Assembly (NCBI GenBank): GCA_017522915.1 | Contig: JAFWXX010000002.1 | Span: 1 to 43,026, forward strand | Reading direction: 5' to 3' | Length of the DNA stretch: 43,026 nt | DNA from: Bacteroidaceae bacterium | GTDB lineage: Bacteria; Bacteroidota; Bacteroidia; Bacteroidales; Bacteroidaceae | Part shown: in pieces, positions 18,313 through 27,925 of the stretch | Numbering within the stretch: the first letter of the stretch is position 1 | How the letters are laid out: every line of letters starts with the position of its first letter | The notes under the pieces: model-generated | What the model was told of the DNA's origin: nothing | Database searches by the model: none | The model's input: the letters and a program-made list of their open reading frames with translations, nothing else | Program-made: the position numbers and the translations under genes

Positions 18313-21300
18313 ATGAAAAAGAAATTTCCTGTATATAATCAGCTTAATCTGCCTCAGATAAACAAAGAGGTACTAAACGAGTGGGACGAGAACGACTTGT
18401 TCTCAAAGAGTATGACAGAGCGCGAAGGTGCGCCTTCGTTTGTTTTCTTTGAAGGTCCTCCTTCGGCTAACGGCATGCCCGGAATACATCATGTGATGGC
18501 GCGCAGTATAAAGGATACATTCTGCCGCTTCAAGACAATGAAGGGCTTTCAGGTGAAGCGTAAGGCCGGCTGGGATACACACGGCCTGCCTGTAGAGCTT
18601 GGTGTCGAGAAGAAGCTTAATATAACAAAGGAGGATATAGGCAAGAAGATATCCGTTGACGACTATAACCGCAATTGCCGTGAGGAGGTCATGAAATATA
18701 CACGCGAGTGGACCGACCTTACACGCAAGATGGGTTATTGGGTCGATCTTGACAATCCTTATATTACATACGAGAACAGCTATATCGAGACTCTTTGGTG
18801 GCTGCTTAAGCAGCTCTACAATAAGGGGCTGCTGTATAAGGGATATACAATCCAGCCTTATTCTCCGGCTGCCGGTACAGGTCTCAGCTCCCACGAGCTC
18901 AACCAGCCTGGCTGCTACCGCGATGTAAAGGATACTACAGCTGTGGCACAGTTCCGTATGCTCGACCCTAAGCCGGAGATGACGGAGTGGGGTACACCGT
19001 ACTTCATGGCATGGACAACAACGCCATGGACACTGCCTTCAAACACAGCTCTCTGCGTAGGCCCAAAGATTGACTATGTTGCTGTGCAGACATACAACAG
19101 CTATACCGGAGAACCGATGACAGTTGTGCTGGCAAAGGCTCTGCTTGCCGCTCACTTCAACCCGGCCGGTGCTGAAATGCCGTTGGGCGAGTTCAAGCAG
19201 GGTGACAAGGTTGTCCCTTATAAGGTGATAGCAGAATACAAGGGCTGTGATTTGGTGGGAATGCATTATGCTCAGCTATTCCCATGGGTGAAGCCTGTTG
19301 CAAAACAGGGTGATGCAATAGTTGATGCATCGGCCGACGCTTTCCGCGTAATCCCCGGTGACTACGTTACTACAGAAGACGGTACAGGTATCGTGCATAT
19401 CGCGCCTACTTTCGGTGCCGACGACGCGTTTGTTGCAAAGGCTGCCGGTGTTCCTTCATTGTTTATGGTAAACAAGAAGGGCGAGACACGTCCTATGGTC
19501 GATTTTACCGGAAAGTTCTGGGCAATAGATGAACTGGATGACAATTTCGTAAAGGAGTTCGTGAATGTAGAGCTGTATTCAAAGTTTGCCGGTGCATACG
19601 TGAAGAATGCATACGACCCTCAATATACAGTTGACGGACGGTATGACGAGAAGGCTGCCGCAAAAGCCGAGACACTTGATGTCGCTCTCTGCATGGTAAT
19701 GAAGCAGGGCGGCGTGGCATTCAAGATAGAGAAGCATGTGCATAACTATCCGCACTGCTGGCGTACCGACAAGCCGGTGCTCTATTATCCGCTCGACAGC
19801 TGGTTCGTACGTGCCTCACAGATGAAGGAGCGCATGAGCGAACTCAACAAGACAATAACATGGAAGCCCGAATCTACCGGTACAGGCCGTTTCGGCAAGT
19901 GGCTTGATAACCTCAACGACTGGAATCTGAGCCGTAGCCGTTATTGGGGTACGCCCTTGCCGATATGGACAAGCGAGGACGGCGAGGCTATTTGTATCGG
20001 TTCGGTAGAAGAACTCTACAATGAAATAGAGAAGGCTGTTGCAGCCGGTGTTATGACAAGTAATCCTTATAAGGATAAGGGCTTCATTCCTGGCGATTAC
20101 AGCAAGGAGAACTACGACAGAATAGATTTGCACCGTCCGTATGTTGACGACATCAAGCTTGTATCTTCAACAGGCAAGGTGATGACACGCGAACTTGACC
20201 TCATTGACGTATGGTTCGATTCAGGTGCAATGCCATATGCTCAGATACATTATCCTTTCGAGAACAAGGAGATACTTGACAACCGTACTGTATATCCGGC
20301 CGATTTTATAGCAGAGGGCGTTGACCAGACACGTGGCTGGTTCTATACCCTGCATGCAATAGCTACAATGGTATTCGATACCGTTGCATTCAAGACTGTT
20401 ATATCAAACGGCCTTGTGCTCGACAAGAACGGTGACAAGATGTCAAAGCGTCTTGGCAATGCTGTCGATCCTTTCAATACCATCGAGAAATACGGCAGTG
20501 ATGCTCTACGTTGGTACATGATTACCAACTCGGCTCCCTGGGACAACCTCCGTTTCAACGAGGAGGGTGTCAAGGAGGTTACACGCTCGTTCTTCGGCAA
20601 GCTGTACCAGACATACAGTTTCTTCACGATGTATGCCAATGTAGATGGCTTCACCTTTGAGGAACCTGAGATTCCGGTAAATAAGCGTCCTGAGCTTGAC
20701 CGTTGGATAATCTCTGAACTCAACTCTCTTGTGAAGAACGTGAATGCCTGTCTGAATGATTATGAGCCTACAAAGGCGGGTCGTCTGATTCAGGAATTTG
20801 TCATAGACAATGTGAGCAACTGGTTCGTGCGTTTGAGCCGCAAGCGTTTCTGGGGCTCCGACATGAGCGAGGACAAGCTATCGGCATACCAGACACTTTA
20901 CACATGTCTTGAGACTGTGGCATGCCTTATGGCTCCAATAGCTCCGTTCTATGCCGACCGTCTCTATCAGGATTTGACCTCTGTTACAGGCCGTGGCAAT
21001 GCCAAGTCGGTTCATCTGGCCAAGTTCCCCGAATGTGATGAGGCTTCGGTCGATACAGAGCTTGAATATCGTATGGAGCTTGCACAGCAGATATCGTCAA
21101 TGGTGCTTGCATTGCGCAAGAAAGAGGCTCTTATCGTGCGTCAGCCGTTGCAGAAGATTGCCATACCGGCTGCCGATGAGGTTATGAAGTCGCGTATAGA
21201 GGCTGTCAAGCAGCTTATCTTGAGTGAGGTGAATGTAAAGGAACTTGTATTCGTCGAGGGTGACGGAATACTGGTCAAGAAGATAAAGTGTAACTTCCGT

Positions 21301-21795
21301 ACACTCGGAAAGAAGTTCGGCAAGCTCATGAAGAGCGTTAATGCAGCTGTTACAGAAATGTCGCAGGAGCAGATATCCGAGCTTGAGAAGAACGGTTCAA
21401 TCACATTGCAGGTTGAGGGTACTGATGCTCTCATTGAACTTGCCGATGTTGAAATCTTCAGCGAGGATGTTCCGGGCTGGACTGTAGCAAACGAGGGTGC
21501 ATTGACTGTTGCTCTTGATGTCGAAGTTACTGAGGAACTGCGCCGTGAGGGTATTGCACGTGAGATTGTGAAGAAGATTCAGGCTCTGCGTAAGGAGAGC
21601 GGCTTCGATATCACCGACCGCATAGCCGTTTCCCTTTCAAGCAGCAAGGCAAGCGATGCTGCTGTAGAACAGTTCCGCGATTATATCTGTAATCAGGTTC
21701 TGGCCGATACGCTCGTTGTCGATTCTGCGACAGAAAGCAATGATGAGATAGAACTTGACGATGCAACTATAAAAGTTACCGTGGCTAAGGTTTAA
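18313..21795 (+). CDS. ileS: Isoleucyl-tRNA synthetase (long, type-2-like)
   Basis: IleRS charges tRNA-Ile. The class I signatures are PGIHHVM (HIGH equivalent, His59-His60) and KMSKRLGNAVDPF (KMSKS, residues 709-713). The editing domain region includes TTPWTLPSNTALCV. The protein has 1160 residues, and its C-terminus lacks the CxxC...CxxC zinc motif of E. coli-type enzymes. It resembles the eukaryote-like type 2 group, some members of which are naturally mupirocin-tolerant. It heads an operon with a DksA-like gene, lspA, a lipoprotein gene and a small gene. Confidence 0.97.
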   Translation: MKKKFPVYNQLNLPQINKEVLNEWDENDLFSKSMTEREGAPSFVFFEGPPSANGMPGIHHVMARSIKDTFCRFKTMKGFQVKRKAGWDTHGLPVELGVEKKLNITKEDIGKKISVDDYNRNCREEVMKYTREWTDLTRKMGYWVDLDNPYITYENSYIETLWWLLKQLYNKGLLYKGYTIQPYSPAAGTGLSSHELNQPGCYRDVKDTTAVAQFRMLDPKPEMTEWGTPYFMAWTTTPWTLPSNTALCVGPKIDYVAVQTYNSYTGEPMTVVLAKALLAAHFNPAGAEMPLGEFKQGDKVVPYKVIAEYKGCDLVGMHYAQLFPWVKPVAKQGDAIVDASADAFRVIPGDYVTTEDGTGIVHIAPTFGADDAFVAKAAGVPSLFMVNKKGETRPMVDFTGKFWAIDELDDNFVKEFVNVELYSKFAGAYVKNAYDPQYTVDGRYDEKAAAKAETLDVALCMVMKQGGVAFKIEKHVHNYPHCWRTDKPVLYYPLDSWFVRASQMKERMSELNKTITWKPESTGTGRFGKWLDNLNDWNLSRSRYWGTPLPIWTSEDGEAICIGSVEELYNEIEKAVAAGVMTSNPYKDKGFIPGDYSKENYDRIDLHRPYVDDIKLVSSTGKVMTRELDLIDVWFDSGAMPYAQIHYPFENKEILDNRTVYPADFIAEGVDQTRGWFYTLHAIATMVFDTVAFKTVISNGLVLDKNGDKMSKRLGNAVDPFNTIEKYGSDALRWYMITNSAPWDNLRFNEEGVKEVTRSFFGKLYQTYSFFTMYANVDGFTFEEPEIPVNKRPELDRWIISELNSLVKNVNACLNDYEPTKAGRLIQEFVIDNVSNWFVRLSRKRFWGSDMSEDKLSAYQTLYTCLETVACLMAPIAPFYADRLYQDLTSVTGRGNAKSVHLAKFPECDEASVDTELEYRMELAQQISSMVLALRKKEALIVRQPLQKIAIPAADEVMKSRIEAVKQLILSEVNVKELVFVEGDGILVKKIKCNFRTLGKKFGKLMKSVNAAVTEMSQEQISELEKNGSITLQVEGTDALIELADVEIFSEDVPGWTVANEGALTVALDVEVTEELRREGIAREIVKKIQALRKESGFDITDRIAVSLSSSKASDAAVEQFRDYICNQVLADTLVVDSATESNDEIELDDATIKVTVAKV

Positions 21796-21836
21796 AAAGA
21801 CAAACATTATACTAACCGTAATAAAAGATTAAAGAT

Positions 21837-22211
21837 ATGTCAGAAAAACTCCGTTATTCAGATGAGGAACTTGAAGAGTTCCGCCAGGTTATCCTTCAGA
21901 AACTGGAACTTGCGAAGAGAGACTATGACCAGATAATGCGTGCTTTGCGCCATGAAGATTCAAACGACGTTGCCGACACTTCGCCTACATATAAAGGTCT
22001 TGAAGATGGAAGCGATGCAGCCTATCTTGAGGAGCAGATGCAGATTGCAAGTCGTCAGGCAAAGTTCATACAGGGCCTTCAGGCTGCTCTTGTGCGTATA
22101 GAGAACAAGACATACGGTATCTGCCGTGAGACCGGAAAGCTTATTGCCAAGGAGCGTCTTATGGCAGTACCTCATGCAACTCTCAGCATTGAGGCGAAGA
22201 AGAACAGGTAA
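21837..22211 (+). CDS. DksA/TraR-family protein lacking most zinc-finger cysteines
   Basis: A 124-residue protein with the DksA/TraR fold pattern: an N-terminal coiled coil (about residues 8-45 and 60-90) and the C-terminal YGICRETGKLIAKERL...VPHATLSIEAK block. In classical DksA this block holds four zinc-binding cysteines. Here only Cys96 remains; the other positions are Thr99, Ser117 and Ala120. The acidic coiled-coil tip DxxDxA of DksA is partly recalled by SNDVADTSP. A role at the RNA-polymerase secondary channel is plausible from the family but unproven. It sits 41 bases after ileS and 6 bases before lspA. Confidence 0.88.
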   Translation: MSEKLRYSDEELEEFRQVILQKLELAKRDYDQIMRALRHEDSNDVADTSPTYKGLEDGSDAAYLEEQMQIASRQAKFIQGLQAALVRIENKTYGICRETGKLIAKERLMAVPHATLSIEAKKNR

Positions 22212-22217
22212 ATTTAT

Positions 22218-22817
22218 ATGGCAGCTAAGTTGAAAAACCGTTGCTGGGTGGTTCTGTTTTCTGTAGTGATTGCAATTGTTGCCGATCAGGCAATAAAGAT
22301 TGCAGTCAAGACGAGTATGCCCTTAGGCGGCGGTTTTTCAGTTCTTGGCGACTGGTTCCAGATACGTTTCGTTGAGAATAACGGAATGGCATTCGGAATG
22401 GAGCTCTTCAATAAGGTGTTCCTGACCAGTTTCCGTATTGTGGCAGTATGCTTCCTTGTGTATGTGCTTTACAAGCTTGTCAGGAACAGGAAATATCCGG
22501 TGGGTTTTCTCTTCTCGGTTGCCATGATTCTGGCAGGTGCAATAGGCAATATAATCGATTGTCTGTTCTATGGCGAGATATTCTCTTCGAGTTATGGCCA
22601 GGTAGCACATTTTGTGCCATGGGGTGAAGGGTACGGCTCATTCCTTGAAGGCAGGGTAGTGGATATGTTCTATTTCCCGTTGTTTACATGGCCTGAGTGG
22701 CTTCCTCTTGTCGGGGGAGATATATTCTTCAGCCCTGTATTCAATTTTGCCGATGCATGCATAAGTTGCAGTGTCTTTGCTATAATCCTTTTCTACCGTA
22801 AATATGTCTTGAACTGA
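22218..22817 (+). CDS. lspA: Lipoprotein signal peptidase (signal peptidase II)
   Basis: LspA is the inner-membrane aspartyl protease that cuts prolipoproteins before the lipidated cysteine. Four hydrophobic helices are visible. The conserved blocks are VADQAIKI, FVENNGMAFG, GAIGNIID, GRVVDMF with catalytic Asp149, and FNFADA with catalytic Asp179. At 199 residues it is somewhat long because of an insert around 120-170, as is common in Bacteroidota. It directly precedes a lipoprotein gene, one of its likely substrates. Confidence 0.96.
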   Translation: MAAKLKNRCWVVLFSVVIAIVADQAIKIAVKTSMPLGGGFSVLGDWFQIRFVENNGMAFGMELFNKVFLTSFRIVAVCFLVYVLYKLVRNRKYPVGFLFSVAMILAGAIGNIIDCLFYGEIFSSSYGQVAHFVPWGEGYGSFLEGRVVDMFYFPLFTWPEWLPLVGGDIFFSPVFNFADACISCSVFAIILFYRKYVLN

Positions 22818-22825
22818 TACTCCTC

Positions 22826-23635
22826 ATGAGCAGAATCCTTAAAATATTGCCGGTTCTCTTTCTCCTCGTTATAGCAGCCTGCGAGGTGAAACGTCCCGAA
22901 CATATACTTCCTCCCGAAAGAATGGAGGCTTTTCTCTACGACTATCATCTTGTTCAGTCGATGTCGGGCGAGTATTCATCTTCGTCGAACAAGGAAAAGC
23001 TGTTCTACGACTATGTCTTTAAAAAACATGGCATTACCAAAGAACAGTTCGATACGGCGATGATATGGTACAACCGTTATCCCAAGCATCTGCATGGAAT
23101 ATACGAAAGCCTTGAAAAGAAACTTGAGAAAGAGGTTATGGCTCTTGACAATGCACGTGGTGCTCTTGATGAGGGCGTTTCCATTGACGTTGCCTATCTT
23201 TCTACCGATACTGCAGAGCTGTGGACCAGCTCAAAAATAAGAATGCTATCTTCAACACCACTCTGCAACAGGCTGATGTTCTCTTTCGAGACTCCTGATG
23301 ATACTACGTTTGTGGCAGGTGATAGTCTGGTGTTCTCTTTTTATGCCGAATTCATGCCTATCGGGGAAGATTCTGTAAAACAGAGCGCGTATTCTGCAAT
23401 AATGCTCGACTACGCCGATGGCACTTTTGCCGGTTCAGGCATTGAAGTTGCAGCTTCGGGCAAGTACACTATTTCTGTCGAAAGAAACAAGGAAAGCCGC
23501 TTGAAAGCAATGAGCGGTTTTGTCTATTATTCCGATAACGATACGGCTGCGAATTCCAAGGTTGTGCTTAATGATATTTCGGTAAGGAGAATACATGTTG
23601 CCCCTGAATACGGTGCAGAGAAAAAAGAAAAGTGA
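22826..23635 (+). CDS. Lipoprotein with DUF4296-like domain
   Basis: A 269-residue lipoprotein: the lipobox LVIAAC places the lipidated Cys at residue 19. The following HILPPERMEAFLYDYHLVQSMS and FDTAMIWYNRYPKHLHGIYE segments match the DUF4296 pattern of Bacteroidota (Met-x2-Leu-x-Asp-x-His). The C-terminal half is beta-rich and unrecognised. It starts 8 bases after lspA, and its stop overlaps the next start (TGATG). Function unknown; location is the outer or inner membrane surface. Confidence 0.85.
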   Translation: MSRILKILPVLFLLVIAACEVKRPEHILPPERMEAFLYDYHLVQSMSGEYSSSSNKEKLFYDYVFKKHGITKEQFDTAMIWYNRYPKHLHGIYESLEKKLEKEVMALDNARGALDEGVSIDVAYLSTDTAELWTSSKIRMLSSTPLCNRLMFSFETPDDTTFVAGDSLVFSFYAEFMPIGEDSVKQSAYSAIMLDYADGTFAGSGIEVAASGKYTISVERNKESRLKAMSGFVYYSDNDTAANSKVVLNDISVRRIHVAPEYGAEKKEK

Positions 23636-23862
23636 TGCTGTACGCTACTGCCGAACTCTATCTTCCTTCGGGTGAGCTCCTTCGCCAGCAGGTTGTCGAG
23701 ACATGTGACGGCGAAGTAATCTCATTCGCTCCATTTGCTTGCGAGAACCATGCTATGACTTTTGTTCCCGAAATACATTTGCATAAGAAGAATTCTGAAG
23801 CTTCAATAGTGCTTTACGCATGTGTACGCAATCTGTCCGGAGAGTGGATTGTTCTGGAATAA
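23635..23862 (+). CDS. Small conserved-looking protein of unknown function
   Basis: A 75-residue protein whose ATG overlaps the preceding stop by one base (TGATG), so it is probably translated by coupling. It starts LYATAELYLPSGELLRQQVV, a beta-rich cytoplasmic-type sequence with no signal peptide or membrane helix. An in-frame GTG at 23632 is an alternative start. It closes the ileS-lspA operon, 17 bases from the convergent methyltransferase gene. I do not recognise the family. Confidence 0.7.
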   Translation: MLYATAELYLPSGELLRQQVVETCDGEVISFAPFACENHAMTFVPEIHLHKKNSEASIVLYACVRNLSGEWIVLE

Positions 23863-23879
23863 TCTCTGTTTTATGCTTG

Positions 23880-24638
23880 TTATCTGCATCTGCGGCGGAA
23901 TTCGCTGCAGATAATGGCTGTTGCCGTCGATACGTTGAGCGATTCGGATGTCTTGTTGCCAGCAGGGTAGTTGGGTATCAGCAAACGTTTGTCAATAAGT
24001 GCTGAGCACTTCTCTCCAATACCGTTTCCTTCGTTGCCCATAACTATGAGCCCGTTCGGCGAGAGTTCATGGGCATAAATATCCTCTCCGTCAAGGAATG
24101 TGCCATATATGGGTGCATTTCCTTCTAATGATGCAATGAATTCTGGAAGGTCGGTATAGTGTACCTTTACTCTTGCTATGGCTCCCATTGTTGCCTGTAT
24201 TGTCTTAGGGTTGTATGCATCGGCAGAGCCGGTAGAGCAGAAAATCTCTTCTATTCCGAACCAATCGGCTATACGTATAATTGTTCCGAGGTTGCCGGGG
24301 TCCTGGATATTGTCGAGTGCAAGGCATAGTCTTGTGCACGGAGCCTTGATATCGGGTTTGTTGTCCGGTTGCCTGAATATTCCCAAGATGCCTTGGGGAG
24401 TACGCAGGAAACTTGCACGCTTCATCTCTTCATCTGTCACCTCAATGAAGCCTGTCTCTTCGGGCAGGCTGTTGCAGTCGAGCCATGCCGGTGTAGCAAG
24501 AACCTTCTCTGCAACAATGCCGGCCTTTATAAGGTCGGTGACGGTCTTTCCTCCTTCTGCAATGAAAAGTCCGCTCTCTTTGCGGAATTTTCTCAATTCA
24601 AGTGAATTAATCTGTTTCAACAAGGCCTTGCTTAACAT
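23880..24638 (-). CDS. SpoU/TrmH-family RNA 2'-O-methyltransferase
   Basis: A SPOUT enzyme using S-adenosylmethionine to methylate a ribose in rRNA or tRNA. The three SPOU motifs are clear: LDNIQDPGNLGTIIRIADWF, IVMGNEGNGI and SESLNVSTATAI. An N-terminal RlmB-like substrate-binding domain precedes them (FRKESGLFIAEGGKTV). I set the start at 24638 (252 residues) because the promoter -7 box at 24669-24676 puts the transcript start downstream of the more distal Met at 24671. The exact target nucleotide cannot be told from sequence. Confidence 0.93.
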   Translation of the reverse strand: MLSKALLKQINSLELRKFRKESGLFIAEGGKTVTDLIKAGIVAEKVLATPAWLDCNSLPEETGFIEVTDEEMKRASFLRTPQGILGIFRQPDNKPDIKAPCTRLCLALDNIQDPGNLGTIIRIADWFGIEEIFCSTGSADAYNPKTIQATMGAIARVKVHYTDLPEFIASLEGNAPIYGTFLDGEDIYAHELSPNGLIVMGNEGNGIGEKCSALIDKRLLIPNYPAGNKTSESLNVSTATAIICSEFRRRCR

Positions 24639-24668
24639 ATTTGTGGGAATACGTTCGTTATAATAGTG

Positions 24669-24699
24669 CAAATCTACCCTAAATTTACTATATTTGCAA
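24669..24699 (-). promoter_or_regulatory. Promoter of the SpoU methyltransferase gene
   Basis: On the minus strand TTG (24699-24697), 20 bases, then TAGATTTG (24676-24669) fits the Bacteroidota promoter exactly. It overlaps the opposite-facing tamL -7 box. Confidence 0.6.
24689..24696 (+). promoter_or_regulatory. Candidate -7 box for tamL
   Basis: TATATTTG matches TAnnTTTG, 50 bases before the tamL start. It lies inside the spacer of the divergent minus-strand promoter, so the two promoters may compete. Confidence 0.45.
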
Positions 24700-24746
24700 G
24701 AATATTTCAGCTGCTGTGGCGAACTTCTTGTAAATAGGATATATTG

Positions 24747-27050
24747 ATGTCAATAAAGAAATTTACATATCTGTCAATCTGTATTTTTGCACTGCTCTCC
24801 TGCTCGGTGAACAAGCTTATTCCCGAAGGTGAGTACTTGCTTGATGATGTCAAGGTCATATCCACAACAAACCGCGACAACGAGACAAAAGCCAGAGGGT
24901 ATATCCGTCAGAATCCGAATGTCAGATGGTTCAGTCTTGCAAAAGTTCCGTTGTTTACATATTCTCTCTCCGGTGCCGATACGGCAAAGTGGGGCAACAA
25001 GGTTCTACGCAGATTGGGTGAGGCACCGGTAATATATAGCGACAGTATCTCTCTGTTAAGCCGGAATAATATAGAACGCATGCTTGTGAATGACGGTTAT
25101 CTCCATGCTTCGGTTGATTTCGAGTGCGAGAAGGATGAGGATAAAAGGCGCGCCACAACCTATTATTATCTCCATGAACGTGAAAGGTATTATATCGAGA
25201 GTATAGAACTTGAGACGGAGGACGAAACGCTCAAATCCATTATTCTTGCCGATACAGTCCATTCTCTTCTGCGTGCAGGAGTTCCGTTCAGTGTAGATAA
25301 CATGGAGTTTGAAAGGCGCAGGATTACTGCTATGCTGAAGGATATGGGATATTACCGTTTTCAAAAAGAGTATATTACATATATAGCTGATACTGCACAT
25401 CATTCGAACAAGGTGCGTCTTACGATGAACATAGGGTTGTTCATGCGTGCGGCTGGAGCGGAACCCGAACAGCACAAAGTCTATCGTATCGGCACTGTTT
25501 CGTATATACCACGCATCATATCGGAATCGGGCATGGACTCTTTGGATAACTTCGATACAATGCGGTTCGGCGCTTTCTCGATTATAGCTGTAGATGATCC
25601 TGTAGTGCGTCCTTCGTTGTTGCTGAGGAATACCTACATATTACCGGATGAACTTTTCTCGCAAAGCAAGGTTGACAGGACATACAATGCTTTTGGCAAT
25701 ATCTCTGTTTTGAAGTACCCTACAATAAGGATGATTGAACGTCCCGGTACAGATCTGCTCGACTGTTACATTATGTATGACCGCAACAAACGCCGTTCTA
25801 TTGGTTTCGAGCTGGAGGGAACTAATACTGCCGGAGACTTCGGTGCTGCTGCTGCCGTAACATTCTCGGACAAGAACCTCTTTAAAGGTGCAGAGCAATT
25901 GTCAATACGTCTGTTTACTGCATACGAAGCTGTCTCCGGCCTTAGCGGTTATTCGGGCGGCGATTACCTTGAGTATGGTGCCGAAGCGAACCTTCGCTTG
26001 ATGGGCGGCTTGCCTGAGTATGCAATTCCTGCAAAGAACCGTGAATATCTCTCTTCTACATTGTACTCTTTGAAGTTCAACTCTCAGAAACGTCCCGAAT
26101 TCGACCGCCATGTACTTTCCGGTTCATGGAACTATACATGGAGCAGCCGGGAGGAATCACAGAATACCCTGGAGCTTCTTGATGTGAACTATATTTATGT
26201 GCCATGGATATCCGATACATTCAAGAAGGAGTATCTCGACAGTATATCGAACCGTAATTCGATTCTCAAGTACAACTATGAGAATCTTCTTATAACAAAG
26301 TTCGGCTATACATATACATACAACTCATCTCTTAAAAAGGGAAACCAGCTCAATCCCTATGCTTATTCTGTGAGAATGCATGCGGAGTGTTCCGGCAATG
26401 TGCTGTATGGCTTTAACAGCATGTTCGGAGGCTCAAAGAACAGTGACGGACAATACACAATACTGGATCTTGCATACGCCCAGTATGTGAAAGGAGACTT
26501 TGACATCACGGCACGTTACAGGTTCAACGACCGCAATACCTTGCTTTTCCATACTGGGGTCGGAATTGCGTATCCGTACGGCAATTCGCGTATCCTGCCT
26601 TTTGAAAAGCGTTACTTTGCCGGCGGTGCCAATGGTATGCGCGGCTGGAGCGTGAGGACTCTCGGTCCTGGCCGTTACCGGAACAGCGGCAAGAGCATCG
26701 ATTTTATAAACCAGTCGGGTGACCTTAAGCTTGATATAAATCTGGAGCTGCGTACACGTCTGTTCTGGAAACTGCATACTGCGATATTTGTTGATGCCGG
26801 AAATATATGGACATTACGCCCGTACGACGAACAGCCCGGCGGACAGTTTGATATATCGACTTTTCATCGGGAACTGGCGTTTTCATACGGTGTAGGTGTG
26901 AGAATTGAACTTGATATGTTTGTTCTTCGTCTTGACGGTGCGATGAAGGCTGTCAATCCTGCTTATGAAGGTGATGGGAAATACCCGTTGTTGCATCCCG
27001 ACTTCGGTCGTGATTTTGCACTGCATTTTGCTATCGGTTATCCGTTCTGA
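24747..27050 (+). CDS. tamL: TamA-like outer-membrane lipoprotein TamL (Omp85 family)
   Basis: A 767-residue Omp85-superfamily protein. The lipobox ALLSC lipidates Cys19, which distinguishes the Bacteroidota TamL group from proteobacterial TamA. Residues about 25-330 look like POTRA repeats; the C-terminal half is a 16-strand-type barrel. The Omp85 lid-loop signature appears as FAGGANGMRGWSVRTLGPG, and the end HFAIGYPF has the terminal aromatic. With TamB, TamL is thought to assist outer-membrane assembly or lipid traffic; no tamB is in this window. ATG 24747 is chosen over TTG 24744. It leads a likely operon with the MBL hydrolase and tyrS. Confidence 0.88.
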   Translation: MSIKKFTYLSICIFALLSCSVNKLIPEGEYLLDDVKVISTTNRDNETKARGYIRQNPNVRWFSLAKVPLFTYSLSGADTAKWGNKVLRRLGEAPVIYSDSISLLSRNNIERMLVNDGYLHASVDFECEKDEDKRRATTYYYLHERERYYIESIELETEDETLKSIILADTVHSLLRAGVPFSVDNMEFERRRITAMLKDMGYYRFQKEYITYIADTAHHSNKVRLTMNIGLFMRAAGAEPEQHKVYRIGTVSYIPRIISESGMDSLDNFDTMRFGAFSIIAVDDPVVRPSLLLRNTYILPDELFSQSKVDRTYNAFGNISVLKYPTIRMIERPGTDLLDCYIMYDRNKRRSIGFELEGTNTAGDFGAAAAVTFSDKNLFKGAEQLSIRLFTAYEAVSGLSGYSGGDYLEYGAEANLRLMGGLPEYAIPAKNREYLSSTLYSLKFNSQKRPEFDRHVLSGSWNYTWSSREESQNTLELLDVNYIYVPWISDTFKKEYLDSISNRNSILKYNYENLLITKFGYTYTYNSSLKKGNQLNPYAYSVRMHAECSGNVLYGFNSMFGGSKNSDGQYTILDLAYAQYVKGDFDITARYRFNDRNTLLFHTGVGIAYPYGNSRILPFEKRYFAGGANGMRGWSVRTLGPGRYRNSGKSIDFINQSGDLKLDINLELRTRLFWKLHTAIFVDAGNIWTLRPYDEQPGGQFDISTFHRELAFSYGVGVRIELDMFVLRLDGAMKAVNPAYEGDGKYPLLHPDFGRDFALHFAIGYPF

Positions 27051-27087
27051 TGCAGAAAGTTTTGTTTGATAAGAATAGAAATAATAT

Positions 27088-27891
27088 ATGGAGATTCGTT
27101 TTATGAGTATCGGCAGCGGAAGCTGCGGCAACAGTTACTACCTGGGAGTTGGTGACTACGGTATTCTTATAGATGCGGGAATACCGTCAAAGACTATAAG
27201 GAATGCTCTGAAGAAGGAAGGTATCCCCTTTGAGAGTATATGTGCGATGTTTGTGACTCACGACCATGCCGACCATATCAAGTCGCTTGGAGTGATATCT
27301 TCAAAGGCTAATATACCGGTATATGCAACAAAGGAAGTGCACGAGGGCATTAACAGGAACTACTGCATATCGAAGCCTATTGAGCCTATGTATGTGCGTT
27401 ATGTAGAGAAAGAGGAGAAAATCGTGTTCCGTGATTTTGAGATAACTCCTTTTGAGGTTCCGCATGACGGCAGCGACAATGTAGGCTACTTCATTGAAGT
27501 TGGAGACAAGAAGTTCTGTATTGCGACAGATTTGGGTGAGATAACCGATGTCGCTTCATCTTATATCGACCAGGCCAACTATCTTGTAATAGAATCAAAC
27601 TACGAAGAGCAGATGCTTGCAATGGGCCGTTATCCGGAATTCCTTAAGGTCCGCGTCTCTGGTCCTAGGGGGCATCTCAGCAACCAGGTTACAGCAAAGT
27701 ATCTTGCTTCCCATTTCAATGAGCATCTGAAGTATATATGGCTATGCCATTTGAGCGAGGAGAACAATCATCCCGAATTGGCATACAAGGCGGTTACAAT
27801 GGAGTTCGGCGAGTATGGAATAATTGCCGGAAAGGACGTTCAGCTCAATGTGCTTAAGCGTACAACACCGTCGCAGCTATACCGTCTGTGA
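27088..27891 (+). CDS. MBL-fold metal-dependent hydrolase (YycJ/WalJ-like)
   Basis: A 267-residue metallo-beta-lactamase-fold protein. The metal-binding motif THDHADH (residues 57-63) is complete, with further ligands likely in EVPHDGSDNVGY, IATDLGEI and the late LCHLSEENN. N-terminal GSGSCGNSYY is the start typical of the YycJ/WalJ subgroup, linked elsewhere to exonuclease activity in repair. The precise substrate is not shown by sequence. It lies 37 bases after tamL and 34 bases before tyrS. Confidence 0.9.
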   Translation: MEIRFMSIGSGSCGNSYYLGVGDYGILIDAGIPSKTIRNALKKEGIPFESICAMFVTHDHADHIKSLGVISSKANIPVYATKEVHEGINRNYCISKPIEPMYVRYVEKEEKIVFRDFEITPFEVPHDGSDNVGYFIEVGDKKFCIATDLGEITDVASSYIDQANYLVIESNYEEQMLAMGRYPEFLKVRVSGPRGHLSNQVTAKYLASHFNEHLKYIWLCHLSEENNHPELAYKAVTMEFGEYGIIAGKDVQLNVLKRTTPSQLYRL

Positions 27892-27925
27892 TTTTTGAAT
27901 ATGTGTCAACAATAAATATTGAATT

